In this document: positions 1-8,371 of the stretch, one piece after another
Position numbering within the stretch: the stretch's first letter is position 1
How the letters are laid out: each line of letters opens with the position of its first letter
NCBI GenBank assembly: GCA_033763795.1
Contig: JANRJV010000011.1
Coordinates: 99,645 to 163,644, forward strand
DNA length: 64,000 nucleotides
Reading direction: 5' to 3'
Source: JAEUIV01 sp033763795
Lineage (GTDB): Bacteria > Planctomycetota > Phycisphaerae > Phycisphaerales > UBA1924
The notes under the pieces: model-generated
Told to the model about the DNA's origin: nothing
What the model saw: only the letters and a program-made list of their open reading frames with translations
Databases searched by the model: none
Program-made: the position numbers and the translations under genes

Positions 1-878
1 TTCACGCCGCGCTCGTTCAAGAACTCGAACTCCTGGTAAACGATCGCCCCGGCCTCCATCACCAGCGAGAACGCCTGCACGGGCCGCCACGTCACCTCGA
101 CCCCGACGGGGACGCGGGCGTCGCGCATCACGCCGTTGCGCCACGCGTCCCGGTCGTCGTTCAGCCTGAACTGGCGGTTCTCGTAGGAGATCTTGAGCCC
201 CGCCTCCCACTGCTCGTTGATGGTCGAGATGACGGCGATGCCCAGCCCCCGCGACTCGAGCCTGAGCGCTTCCGTGAGCTGCATGCGCGTCGCGATGTAC
301 GGGAAGAACCGGGGCTCGTCCTCCAGCTGCGACGAGACCCCCACGCCGAAGGCGATCCGCGACTTCTCCGTGAACGAATACCCCAGCGCGGCGAACCCGC
401 CGCCGAAGATCGCGTCACCCACGTCGACGTCGCTCTCACCCGCGCCGCGCAGGAACCCGCCCGTCGTGAGCGACCAGGGCTCGGAGAACGTCCACGTCCC
501 GACCAGCGTCATGCCCGCCGAATAGAGGTCCTCGAAGGGCTCGTCGCCCCCCGGCATGATCGAGCGCCCGTCGCCGAAGTCGTAGTAGGACAGCTCGCCA
601 TCGACGCCGAACGTCAGACGGAACGACTCGCTGAGCGCGCCGCTGACCGTCACGCCCAGCCCCGAGTGGTTGACCAGGACGTCCGCGTCGGTCCCCTGCA
701 CGTCGGCCCGGAAGGCCAGGCGCGAATCCGCGTCGATCGTCACCACGGGCGCGGTCATGTCCGCCGGACGCGCCCCGCGCAGCGGCGCATCGGCCCCCGT
801 CGACTGCGCCATCGCGGCAGAGGCGGCGCAGAGCGCCAGGGCGGGAACGAGCGGCCTGGATGAGTATCTGGCGATCAA
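1..878 (-). CDS. Exported barrel-like protein of unknown function, 3' end outside window
   Basis: This reading frame stays open for about 292 codons and runs off the left edge. I chose the TTG start at 878 because GGAG lies 8 bases upstream; an in-frame GTG at 887 is the alternative. The N-terminus is a signal peptide ending near Ala-Met-Ala-Gln, so the protein is exported. The mature part alternates short hydrophobic and polar strands rich in Gly, Ser, Thr and aromatics, with charged turns, which resembles an outer-membrane or periplasmic beta-barrel. I recognise no specific family. It starts 50 bases after the von Willebrand A gene on the same strand and may be co-transcribed with it. The frame was found by translating the sequence directly because it has no stop inside the window. 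Confidence 0.75.
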   Translation of the reverse strand, partial: MIARYSSRPLVPALALCAASAAMAQSTGADAPLRGARPADMTAPVVTIDADSRLAFRADVQGTDADVLVNHSGLGVTVSGALSESFRLTFGVDGELSYYDFGDGRSIMPGGDEPFEDLYSAGMTLVGTWTFSEPWSLTTGGFLRGAGESDVDVGDAIFGGGFAALGYSFTEKSRIAFGVGVSSQLEDEPRFFPYIATRMQLTEALRLESRGLGIAVISTINEQWEAGLKISYENRQFRLNDDRDAWRNGVMRDARVPVGVEVTWRPVQAFSLVMEAGAIVYQEFEFLNERGV

Positions 879-928
879 CGTGGACACTCCGTTGGGAAAT
901 TGAACTCGATCGGGCGCACGGTACGGAA

Positions 929-2956
929 TTACACGCGCATCCGCCACGCGAACAACAGCCACTCCGCCGTCAGCACGAGCAGAGCTCCCAGCACGAACCA
1001 GGGCCACAGCTCGCGCGGCGCCAGCGCCGACAGTGACTGCGCCGCAAGCGCGCTCGGCCCGAGTTCGATGGACTCCCGCGATTCGATGCGGCTTTCCCGC
1101 TCGTTCAGGAGATTCACCGGCACGACCCGGTCGCCCTCCCGCGCTCCGGACACCTCGTACACCCCCACGCGCGGCAGCGCCCCGACCGAAACCGCCTCAC
1201 CCGTCCACGTCGCCGGCACGCGGTGCGTCGACTCAGCAGGGCCCGTGATCCGCAGTTCCTCCGCCCCCGGAGCCGGCTGCACCAGCACCTCCTGACCCGT
1301 CCGCCACGCCACGCCCCGGCTCTCGGCGCGGCGCAGCGTCAGGTGATCGACCGCGTTGGCGAGAAACACGTGGAAGCTCGCCAGCTTCACCCAGTTCGAC
1401 GCCCCCAGGTCGAACCCCACGACCAGCCTGGGCACGCCCCGCCGCTGCGCCAGGGCGATGATCGGCCCGCCGTTGCCCGTCGCCAGCGCTTCAAAGACCA
1501 GCCGCTCGTCAGCGATTTCGACGGGCCCCAGCCGCGCCGCCCCCACGGCGAACACGTCGCTCAGCGCCACATATCTCATCACGGGGTGCGAGCGCAGCCA
1601 GAAAACGATCGGCGTCACCGCCCGCGGATCGTCCGGCGCCAGCGTGCTCACCTCGGGCACGCCCGCGCCGAAGCTCAGCGTGGGCACGGGCGGGGACGCC
1701 GCCGGGCGCACCCGGTCGAAGACCACCAGGTCATACTCTTGCGCCGCCCCGGCCCGCCGCTCCCACTCGTCCGCCGCGAGCGTGTCCAGAGCGCCGGGGT
1801 TGAGCGCCCGCAGCGCCTCCAGCAGGATCGCGTCCACCTCGTCCCGTGCCGCCGCGGGCCTGACCAGCGCCATCCGCAGCGGCGCGGGAGGCCGCAGCAC
1901 CATGGTCGCCCGGTCGTCGGCGCTCAGCGCGTCCTGCCCCGCCAGCTCCAGCTCGACCAGTCCTCCTTCGGTGTTGAGAAACTCGATGTTCACGCCCGCG
2001 TCGCTCGGCCCGGACCATGAAGCCGGCGCAAGTGTGACCGACTCGATCGCCACGATCTCCCCGTCGACCCGGCAGGTGAGCGTGGTCCGCCGCTCCTGGC
2101 CCGACACGCCGACGACCCGCGCAAACAGCCGGACCGACGCGGGCTCCTCCGGATTCCGCTCCGCCGCGAGGGCCACGATCCCCGCGTTGTCCGACCCCGC
2201 CGAGGCCCCGCTGCCGGCCTCGGGAAGCGGGGGGCCCACACGCACGAACTGCGGCGTGATCGACCTCGAGGCGATGCCCCGCGCCTCGGCCGCGAGCGCG
2301 TCGCCCCCGTCGCTGAACAGCACCGCCGTCACCGCCCGGGGCTGAGGCTCCTGCCGACTCTGCGCCGCGACAGCGCTGAGCAGCTCCAGCGCCGCGCCCA
2401 GGTCGGCGGGCGCGTCCGTGGGCTGCAGCGTCTCGATCGCCCGCGCGGCGAGCCCGCGATCGCGCGTCAGACTCGTCAGAGGCTCCGCGCGGTCGGCGAA
2501 GCTGAGGACCATGACGCTCGTCCGCCCGTCCAGACGATCGAGATACTGCCGGGCTTGCCGCTTGGCCTCGTCGAAGCGGGAGGGACCCGCGTCGGCGGTC
2601 GTGGGCCGAACGTCGCGTGCGCTCATCGAGGCGCTCCGGTCGATCAGCAGGATCACGACGTCCGCGTCCGTAGCGGGACGGTCGACCGACGGTCGGGACG
2701 CCGCCACGCAGAGCAGCGCAAGGGCCAGCAGTTGCAGCAGCAGCTGCCATGAAGGGCGGATCCAGCGAAAGGGAGCGTTGACCTCCAGGTCCGCGGTCGA
2801 CGTCAGCCAAAGCAAGGTCGAACTGACGCGCACCGGCCTCCGCCGCAGCTTGAGAAAATAGAGAAGCAGCAGCAGCGGGGCGGCGACGGCTGCGAGCCAC
2901 ACCCCGCTCAGCGGGGAGAGAAACGTCACCGCTAAACCCAGAAAAGAGAGGATCAT
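929..2956 (-). CDS. BatA-type membrane protein with von Willebrand factor A domain
   Basis: The 675-residue protein has the BatA (aerotolerance regulator N-terminal) layout. A first membrane helix lies at about residues 18-36, followed by the Arg-rich RRRPVRVSS turn and the VSS-TLLW motif. A second helix lies at about 70-86. A von Willebrand A domain begins near residue 98 with an intact metal-site motif DRSAS (Asp106, Ser108, Ser110) and a later FSDGGD. The long C-terminal part is probably periplasmic, and a last helix at about 650-668 returns to the membrane. Such proteins act in envelope-associated MoxR/Bat-type complexes, but no MoxR ATPase is visible here. No good ribosome binding site precedes the ATG at 2956, so the exact start is less certain than the frame. 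Confidence 0.85.
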   Translation of the reverse strand: MILSFLGLAVTFLSPLSGVWLAAVAAPLLLLLYFLKLRRRPVRVSSTLLWLTSTADLEVNAPFRWIRPSWQLLLQLLALALLCVAASRPSVDRPATDADVVILLIDRSASMSARDVRPTTADAGPSRFDEAKRQARQYLDRLDGRTSVMVLSFADRAEPLTSLTRDRGLAARAIETLQPTDAPADLGAALELLSAVAAQSRQEPQPRAVTAVLFSDGGDALAAEARGIASRSITPQFVRVGPPLPEAGSGASAGSDNAGIVALAAERNPEEPASVRLFARVVGVSGQERRTTLTCRVDGEIVAIESVTLAPASWSGPSDAGVNIEFLNTEGGLVELELAGQDALSADDRATMVLRPPAPLRMALVRPAAARDEVDAILLEALRALNPGALDTLAADEWERRAGAAQEYDLVVFDRVRPAASPPVPTLSFGAGVPEVSTLAPDDPRAVTPIVFWLRSHPVMRYVALSDVFAVGAARLGPVEIADERLVFEALATGNGGPIIALAQRRGVPRLVVGFDLGASNWVKLASFHVFLANAVDHLTLRRAESRGVAWRTGQEVLVQPAPGAEELRITGPAESTHRVPATWTGEAVSVGALPRVGVYEVSGAREGDRVVPVNLLNERESRIESRESIELGPSALAAQSLSALAPRELWPWFVLGALLVLTAEWLLFAWRMRV

Positions 2957-3376
2957 GCGCGACGACGCAGTGTACTGGTCACCTCGGCGTGGACCGAGAA
3001 GAATTGCCCTGAGCGGGCGGACCCACTAGGGAACCGGGATATTCGTAGTCCGCCTGACCTCGCATGATTTTGGCCACAATCAGCCTCATTTCTTGCCCTC
3101 CCTACTTGTCGGGTGCTGTTTCTGGTGTAGCTTTGCCTCTGTACCCGAGCGGGAAGCCAGGGAGACTTGGCGATTCGTTCCGGGATAGGAAGGAATGCTG
3201 AGACACGTCACCTCAGCAAAGTGAAGAAGCGTCGGCCCTCCGCTCGTCGGCTGGCTGACCCTGCAACCTGACCTTCGCAACCGGCGAAGTCGGGGGCTTG
3301 TGTCGCGTTCAACCCGTGGAAAGGGCGAGAGCCCTCGAAGCGGAATCTGAGGGAAGGTTTTTTAGGAGGAAACACG
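2957..3376. other. Gene-free region between divergent genes
   Basis: This 420-base gap separates the minus-strand BatA gene from the plus-strand PEP-CTERM gene. It is less GC-rich than its flanks and holds no convincing ORF. A small hairpin, AGGGC-GAGA-GCCCT, with a GNRA-type loop lies at 3322-3335, about 40 bases before the PEP-CTERM start. A strong AGGAGG ribosome binding site lies 8 bases before the ATG at 3377. I found no sigma-70 or sigma-54 promoter good enough to call; two GG/GC pairs resembling a -24/-12 promoter have 9 rather than 10 intervening bases. Confidence 0.5.
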
Positions 3377-4216
3377 ATGATTCGTACTGCAATGACGGTT
3401 GCGGCGATCGCCGCGATCAGCGGCTCCGCGATGGCCCAGACCATCACCGGCGCCGGTGGCAACGCCACGTTCGCCTACAACGCGGGCGCCACCCCCACCA
3501 GCCCCACCGCGTCGGCTGTCTCGGGCTCGGCCAACCTCGACGCCAACGGCGCCGCCGCCGGCGGTGACAGCCTCTTCGCCACCTGGTGGCACTACCGCGT
3601 CGACAACGACACCCGCGAGTTCACCTATCACGCCCCCGCGAACCCCTTCGTCGCCGCTGGCGACACCATGACCGCCACCTTCAACCTCCCCTCGGCCGCT
3701 CCGAGCTTCCGCTCCGAGCTCCGCTACCAGATCAGCGATCCGGACGGCGCCGGCACCGCCACCGCCCTGCTCCAGCAGTACAACCGCATCACCAACACCT
3801 CCAGCACCACCCGCGTGCTGAACGTGTTCAGCTACGCCGACTTCGATCCCAACGGCAGCTTCAGCCACCCCTACTCCTACGACGCCGGCCGTCAGGCCTT
3901 CACCGGCGCCTCCGGCCCCGTGACCTTCTTCTACAAGGGCTTCGGCGCCAACGCCTACCAGGCCAATGACTTCTCCACCCTCCGCGGCCTGCTCGAGGAC
4001 GCCGCCGTCACCAACCTCAACAACACGGTCGACGGCCCCGGCCAGAGCGGCACGGGCGACTTCACCGGCGCCTTCCAGTGGACCCTCACCCTGGCGCCCG
4101 GTCAGTCGATCGAGCTCCTCTCCGTCCTCTCGCTCAACACCGAGCCGGTTCCGGCTCCGGGCGCTCTGGCGCTGGTTGGCGTCGCCGGCCTCGCCGGTCT
4201 CCGCCGCCGCCGCTAA
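3377..4216 (+). CDS. PEP-CTERM-like exported surface protein
   Basis: The 279-residue protein starts with a signal peptide (MIRTAMTVAAIAAISGSAMA, cleavage before Gln-Thr) and ends with a tripartite sorting signal: Pro-Val-Pro-Ala-Pro-Gly-Ala, a short hydrophobic helix, then Arg-Arg-Arg-Arg. In the PEP-CTERM/exosortase system such tails are cut by a membrane protease that delivers the protein to the surface. The middle is Thr/Ser/Asn/Gly-rich with predicted beta strands and no family I recognise. The start is well supported by AGGAGG 8 bases upstream. The gene stands alone and is followed by a strong intrinsic terminator. A second protein of the same class lies at 59358-60059. No exosortase gene is in the window. 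Confidence 0.85.
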   Translation: MIRTAMTVAAIAAISGSAMAQTITGAGGNATFAYNAGATPTSPTASAVSGSANLDANGAAAGGDSLFATWWHYRVDNDTREFTYHAPANPFVAAGDTMTATFNLPSAAPSFRSELRYQISDPDGAGTATALLQQYNRITNTSSTTRVLNVFSYADFDPNGSFSHPYSYDAGRQAFTGASGPVTFFYKGFGANAYQANDFSTLRGLLEDAAVTNLNNTVDGPGQSGTGDFTGAFQWTLTLAPGQSIELLSVLSLNTEPVPAPGALALVGVAGLAGLRRRR

Positions 4217-4251
4217 TTTCCTGCCTCTGATCTGATCTCCTTCTGAGTGCG

Positions 4252-4287
4252 ACAGCCCCGCTGGTCTTCGGCGGGGCTGTTCTTTTT
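4252..4287 (+). terminator. Intrinsic terminator of the PEP-CTERM gene
   Basis: A perfect 10-bp stem, ACAGCCCCGC pairing with GCGGGGCTGT (4252-4261 and 4271-4280), encloses a 9-base loop. TCTTTTT follows at once. It lies 35 bases after the stop at 4216 and fits a factor-independent terminator for that gene. There is no A-run on the other side, so it is unlikely to stop the convergent coaB gene equally well. Confidence 0.9.
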
Positions 4288-4375
4288 GCCCCCCCCGCGT
4301 ACCCCCGGGCCCCCCGCGTCGCCGGCCCCGCATCCGTTCCGCCGCCCCGCCCGCATCCGGCTCCCCCCGGCTCCG

Positions 4376-5059
4376 TCAGCTCGCCCCGCCCAGGCCCTCG
4401 ATCGCGTCCAGCAGCCAGTCCGCGAACGCGCTCTTGGCGATGCACCCCGGCGTTCCCATGGGCGGGCCGTCCCCGGTTACCAGCCACGCCTCGACCGTCG
4501 CCGAGTCCATCGTCTCCAGCGGGTTGGCCACGATCGCGTCGACCCGCTTGCGCGCCAGCTTCCGCCGCGCCGACTCCAGCAGCGCCGACCGCGGCTCGAG
4601 CGCGAAGCCGACGATCCGTTGCCCCGGACGCCGCCGCGCCGCGCACCCCGCCAGAAGATCGGGTGTCGCCACCAGCTCCAGCGTCATCCCCGACTCCGTC
4701 CGCCGCAGCTTCTCTCCCGCCATCCCGGGCGAAACCGCGGGCCGATAGTCCGCGACCGCGGCCGCCATGACGAGCACGTCGCACGCCGGGAACTCGCTCC
4801 GCAGCAGTTCATCCAGATCGCTTGTGGTTCGGAAGCGCCGCAGCATCACGCGCCCGTCCGCCGGAGCGAGCGAGGTCGGCCCCAGCAGCAGGGTCGTCGC
4901 GTAGCCGCGCCGCGCCGCCGAGTCGGCCAGCTCGATCCCCAGCCGCCCCGACGACCGGTTGGCGAGGTATCGCACGGAATCCAGTGGTTCCTGCGTGGGC
5001 CCGGCCGTGATGAGCATCCGGCGGGCGCCCTGCTCCGGGATGTCTGCTTGCTGGGACAC
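4376..5059 (-). CDS. coaB: CoaB-type phosphopantothenate-cysteine ligase (stand-alone domain)
   Basis: The 227-residue protein matches the C-terminal half of the bifunctional CoaBC enzyme, which joins cysteine to 4'-phosphopantothenate in coenzyme A synthesis. Visible family motifs are ITAGPTQEPLDSVRYLANRSSG-type start (residues 17-38, nucleotide-binding Gly-rich segment), AAAVADYRP (99-107), GEKLRR (lysine loop) and KRVDAIVANP (171-180). The flavin-dependent decarboxylase half (CoaC) is missing, so that step must be encoded elsewhere. The GTG at 5059 has no clear ribosome binding site. An ATG at 5017 would begin directly with the conserved Leu-Ile-Thr-Ala-Gly-Pro segment and is a good alternative. 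The gene is transcribed divergently from the pilus operon. Confidence 0.85.
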   Translation of the reverse strand: MSQQADIPEQGARRMLITAGPTQEPLDSVRYLANRSSGRLGIELADSAARRGYATTLLLGPTSLAPADGRVMLRRFRTTSDLDELLRSEFPACDVLVMAAAVADYRPAVSPGMAGEKLRRTESGMTLELVATPDLLAGCAARRRPGQRIVGFALEPRSALLESARRKLARKRVDAIVANPLETMDSATVEAWLVTGDGPPMGTPGCIAKSAFADWLLDAIEGLGGAS

Positions 5060-5237
5060 GGATGGAACCGGCCTGCGGATAGGAAGCGGTGCGGGTACTC
5101 TACCCCTCCTTCAAGATGCCGCCCGGCGGTCGGGCGTTTCGGGCTCCCGGGCCACCCGCCCGCCGGAGCCCGGGGAAGGAGACCAGGGCATCTTCGCCCA
5201 CGCCCGACTCCGCTCCGAAGACCCCACCTCTCCACCC

Positions 5238-6953
5238 ATGGCAATGACCCGGAAAAAGCTCGGCGAGATCCTCGTCTCCGCGGGCAACATCACGCCTGAA
5301 CAGCTCGCCGCCGCCCTCGCAGCCCAGAAGGGCTCGGGCAAGCGCATCGGCGAGGTCCTCATCGACCAGGGCGCCGCCAAGGAAGACGACGTCGCCCGCG
5401 CCCTCGCCAAGCAGTTCGGCTTCGAGTACGTCGACCCCGCCGACCCCAAGATCGCCGCCAGCGTCGACCTCAAGGCCATCCCCGACGAGCTCGTCAAGAA
5501 GCACCTGATCCTGCCCATGGGCAAGGACAAGGGCAAGCTGCGCCTCATCGTCCACGATCCCAAGGACCTGGAACTGCTCGACATGCTCCGCTTCCGCCTG
5601 AACGCGGAGCTGGACATCCGCCTGGCCTCGCGGGGCCGCATCAAGATGTTCCTCGAGCAGAAGGGCGAGAAGCCCCGCATGGTCGAGCCAACGGGCTCGC
5701 TCGTCACCAGCTCCATCGACAAGTCGATGGACAAGAGCGTCGACAGCTCGATCGACCAGGCCGCCGAGAGCGCCCCGATCATCAAGCTCTGCTCGCGCAT
5801 TATCATCGAGGCGGTCAAGGGACGCGCCTCGGACATCCACATCGAACCGATGGCCGACCGCGTGCGCCTCCGCTACCGCATCGACGGCGTGTGCATCGAG
5901 CGCGACAACCTCCCCAAGCGCATGCAGAACGCCGTCCTCACCCGCTTCAAGCTGATGGCCGGCATGAACATCGCCGAGAAGCGGGTCCCCCAGGACGGCC
6001 GCATCAAGATGCCCATCGATGACAAGGTCATCGACTTCCGCGTCTCCGCCTGTCCCGCCTACCACGGCGAGTCCGTCGTCCTCCGCGTCCTCCGCCCAGA
6101 CTCGGTCCGCCTGGGCCTCGAGAACATCGGCTTCGAGGCCGACAACCTCGAAGTCTTCCACAAGATCATCCGCAGGCCCAACGGCATCTTCCTCGTCACC
6201 GGGCCCACGGGCTCGGGCAAGACCACCACCCTCTACTCCGCCCTCGACATCCTCAACCGCCCCGACAAGAAGATCATCACCGCCGAAGACCCCATCGAGT
6301 ACGCCTTCACTGGCATCAACCAGTGTCAGGTCCGCGAGTCGATCGGGCTCACCTTCGCCAGCGTGCTCCGCGCCATGCTCCGCCAGGCGCCCAACATCAT
6401 CCTCGTCGGCGAGATCCGCGATAAGGAAGTCGCCGAGGTCGCCATCCAGGCCGCCCTCACCGGCCACCTCGTCTTCTCCACCCTCCACACCAACGACGCC
6501 CCCAGCGCCATCACCCGACTCATCGACATGGGCGTCAAGCCCTTCCTCGTCGCCTCGTCCATCCAGGCGGTCCTCGCCCAGCGGCTCATCCGCATCCTCT
6601 GCCCCAAGTGCAAGCAGGAGGACCCCGCTCCGGACCCCAAGTTCCTCAAGCTCGTGGGCATCACGGACGAGGACCGCGCACGCCACACCATCTTCCGCGC
6701 CGTGGGCTGCGACGCCTGCAACGGGACCGGCTACCGCGGCCGCCGCGCCATCTTCGAGCTCATGTCCATGAACTCCGAGATCCGCGACCTCGCCTTCAGA
6801 AAAGAGCCCGTCAGCCTCATCCGCCGCGCCGCCATCGCCAACGGCATGCGCACCCTCGTCTACGACGGCAAGCTCAAGATCCTCAAAGGCCTCACCACCC
6901 CCGACGAGATCGCCCGCATGGCCCAGGTCGAGGGCGTCCCCGCCGCCGACTGA
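5238..6953 (+). CDS. pilB: PilB/GspE-family assembly ATPase (first copy)
   Basis: This hexameric ATPase type powers extension of type IV pili or the type II secretion pseudopilus from the cytoplasm. With the ATG at 5238 it has 571 residues. An N-terminal MshEN/T2SSE_N-type domain covers about 1-145, then a linker with a repeated Ser-x-Asp pattern (SSIDKSMDKSVDSSID, 158-173). The motor follows, with Walker A GPTGSGKT (322-329), Walker B IILVGEIRD (387-395) and His box HLVFSTLHT (410-418). Zinc-binding Cys pairs are at 455/458 and 491/494. The longer upstream reading is rejected because homology begins with MTRKKLGEIL; ATG 5244 is equally possible. It precedes pilT and a second ATPase of the same family at 8372. 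Confidence 0.95.
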   Translation: MAMTRKKLGEILVSAGNITPEQLAAALAAQKGSGKRIGEVLIDQGAAKEDDVARALAKQFGFEYVDPADPKIAASVDLKAIPDELVKKHLILPMGKDKGKLRLIVHDPKDLELLDMLRFRLNAELDIRLASRGRIKMFLEQKGEKPRMVEPTGSLVTSSIDKSMDKSVDSSIDQAAESAPIIKLCSRIIIEAVKGRASDIHIEPMADRVRLRYRIDGVCIERDNLPKRMQNAVLTRFKLMAGMNIAEKRVPQDGRIKMPIDDKVIDFRVSACPAYHGESVVLRVLRPDSVRLGLENIGFEADNLEVFHKIIRRPNGIFLVTGPTGSGKTTTLYSALDILNRPDKKIITAEDPIEYAFTGINQCQVRESIGLTFASVLRAMLRQAPNIILVGEIRDKEVAEVAIQAALTGHLVFSTLHTNDAPSAITRLIDMGVKPFLVASSIQAVLAQRLIRILCPKCKQEDPAPDPKFLKLVGITDEDRARHTIFRAVGCDACNGTGYRGRRAIFELMSMNSEIRDLAFRKEPVSLIRRAAIANGMRTLVYDGKLKILKGLTTPDEIARMAQVEGVPAAD

Positions 6954-7061
6954 TCGGCGCGTCGCTCAACGCCCCGCCCGCCGGCCTGAATATGGTTCGT
7001 CTCACCCTCGGCGTCACGCCGCTCGCCGCCGCGTCCGCCGAACACATCCGAGAGTGCCCCC

Positions 7062-8180
7062 ATGTCGACCATGCAGATCGACCGTCTCCTCGACACCGTC
7101 ATCAAGCTCAACGCCTCGGACCTGCACCTCACAGTGGGCAGAAAGCCCACGCTCCGCCTCCACGGCGGCCTCAAGAACCTCGACACCAAGGTCCTCGACT
7201 CCGATGACATGGTGACCCTCATGAAGGCCATCACCCCCGAGCGCTCCCAGCAGGAACTGCAGGAAGTGGGGGGCTGCGACTTCGGCTTCGCCTACGGCAC
7301 CGAGGGCCGCTTCCGCGTCTCGGTCTTCCGCCAGCGTGGCGACCTGGCCATCGTCTGCCGACTCATCCCCAACAAGCTGCTCACCTTCGAGCAGATCGGC
7401 CTCCCCGAGATGTGCCGCGAGCTCATCCGCCGACCCCGCGGCATGTTCCTCGTCACCGGGCCCACCGGCTCGGGCAAGACGACCTCGCTCGCCACCATGA
7501 TCGACTACATCAACATGAACTACGAGAAGCACATCATCACGATGGAAGACCCCATCGAGTACTACCACTATCACAAGAAGGGCATCATCAACCAGCGCGA
7601 GGTGGGCAACGACGTCCCCAGCTTCTCCGAAGCCCTCCGCCGCGCCCTCCGCCAGAACCCCGACACCATCCTCGTCGGTGAAATGCGCGACCTCGAGACC
7701 ATCGAGGCCGCCATGCGTGCCGCCGAGACCGGCCACCTCGTCTTCGGCACCCTCCACACCACAGGCGCCGCCAAGACCATCGACCGAATCGTCGACGCCT
7801 TCCCCGTCACCCAGCAGAACCAGATCCGCGTCCAGCTCTCGACCGCCCTCCTGTGCGTCCTCAGCCAGGTGCTCCTCCCCCGGGTGGACACCAAGGGCAT
7901 GGTCGCCGCCTACGAGTTCCTCGTGGTAACCCCCGCCATCGCCAACCTCATCCGCGACAACAAATCTTTCCGAATCGACTCGGCCATCCAGACCGGGAAG
8001 AAGTTCGGCATGCAGCTCCTCGACGAGCACCTCTGGTCGCTTTACACCTCGGGCAAGATCGCCGCCGAGGAGATGGTCGACAAGGCCAAGAACCCCATCG
8101 ACTTGCGCGACCGCGTCCACAAGATGGGCCGCCAGGTCGGCCGCGCCGAGCTCGACATCGTCGAAGAGAAGTCCGGTTGA
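7062..8180 (+). CDS. pilT: Pilus retraction ATPase PilT
   Basis: The 372-residue protein has PilT length and order. A PAS-like N-terminal domain (LNASDLHLTVGRKPTLR) is followed by Walker A GPTGSGKT (133-140), Asp box MEDPIEY, Walker B TILVGEMRD (202-210), His box HLVFGTLHT and the C-terminal AIANLIRDNK-type motif near residue 290 that is typical of PilT. It lacks the PilB N-terminal domain and zinc site. PilT depolymerises type IV pili and drives twitching motility, so its presence argues that this locus builds a true retractable pilus and not only a secretion pseudopilus. It follows pilB by 108 bases. ATG 7071 is an alternative start. Confidence 0.95.
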   Translation: MSTMQIDRLLDTVIKLNASDLHLTVGRKPTLRLHGGLKNLDTKVLDSDDMVTLMKAITPERSQQELQEVGGCDFGFAYGTEGRFRVSVFRQRGDLAIVCRLIPNKLLTFEQIGLPEMCRELIRRPRGMFLVTGPTGSGKTTSLATMIDYINMNYEKHIITMEDPIEYYHYHKKGIINQREVGNDVPSFSEALRRALRQNPDTILVGEMRDLETIEAAMRAAETGHLVFGTLHTTGAAKTIDRIVDAFPVTQQNQIRVQLSTALLCVLSQVLLPRVDTKGMVAAYEFLVVTPAIANLIRDNKSFRIDSAIQTGKKFGMQLLDEHLWSLYTSGKIAAEEMVDKAKNPIDLRDRVHKMGRQVGRAELDIVEEKSG

Positions 8181-8181
8181 T

Positions 8182-8278
8182 GATCGGGTTCCCGATCGGC
8201 CCGCTCGCCGGCATCTGATCGGTATCTGGGTGTATCGCCAGACGGGTGTCGTGACGATAAGGTATTGTGTTTTCACAA
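8182..8278 (+). promoter_or_regulatory. Two dyads between pilT and the second ATPase gene
   Basis: The 191-base gap holds a perfect 7-bp stem with a two-base loop (GATCGGG-TT-CCCGATC, 8182-8197) two bases after the pilT stop. Further on is a small inverted repeat, TTGTG-TTTT-CACAA (8265-8278), in the most AT-rich patch of the operon. The second dyad could be an operator or part of a promoter for the downstream gspE-pilC-pseudopilin genes. No -35/-10 pair with acceptable spacing was found, so the role is uncertain. Confidence 0.35.
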
Positions 8279-8371
8279 CCTATGGTGCATCCTCTGCAGA
8301 ACCGCTGCGGATAGTCGCTGCCGATCCGGGCCTGATCGGCGATCCCGCGGAAGCGCGTTCTCGGAAGCACC

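Noticed and set aside
3020..3160. Sigma-54 promoter upstream of the first PEP-CTERM gene
   Set aside because: The two best GG/GC pairs have nine intervening bases, not ten, and they lie more than 200 bases from the gene.
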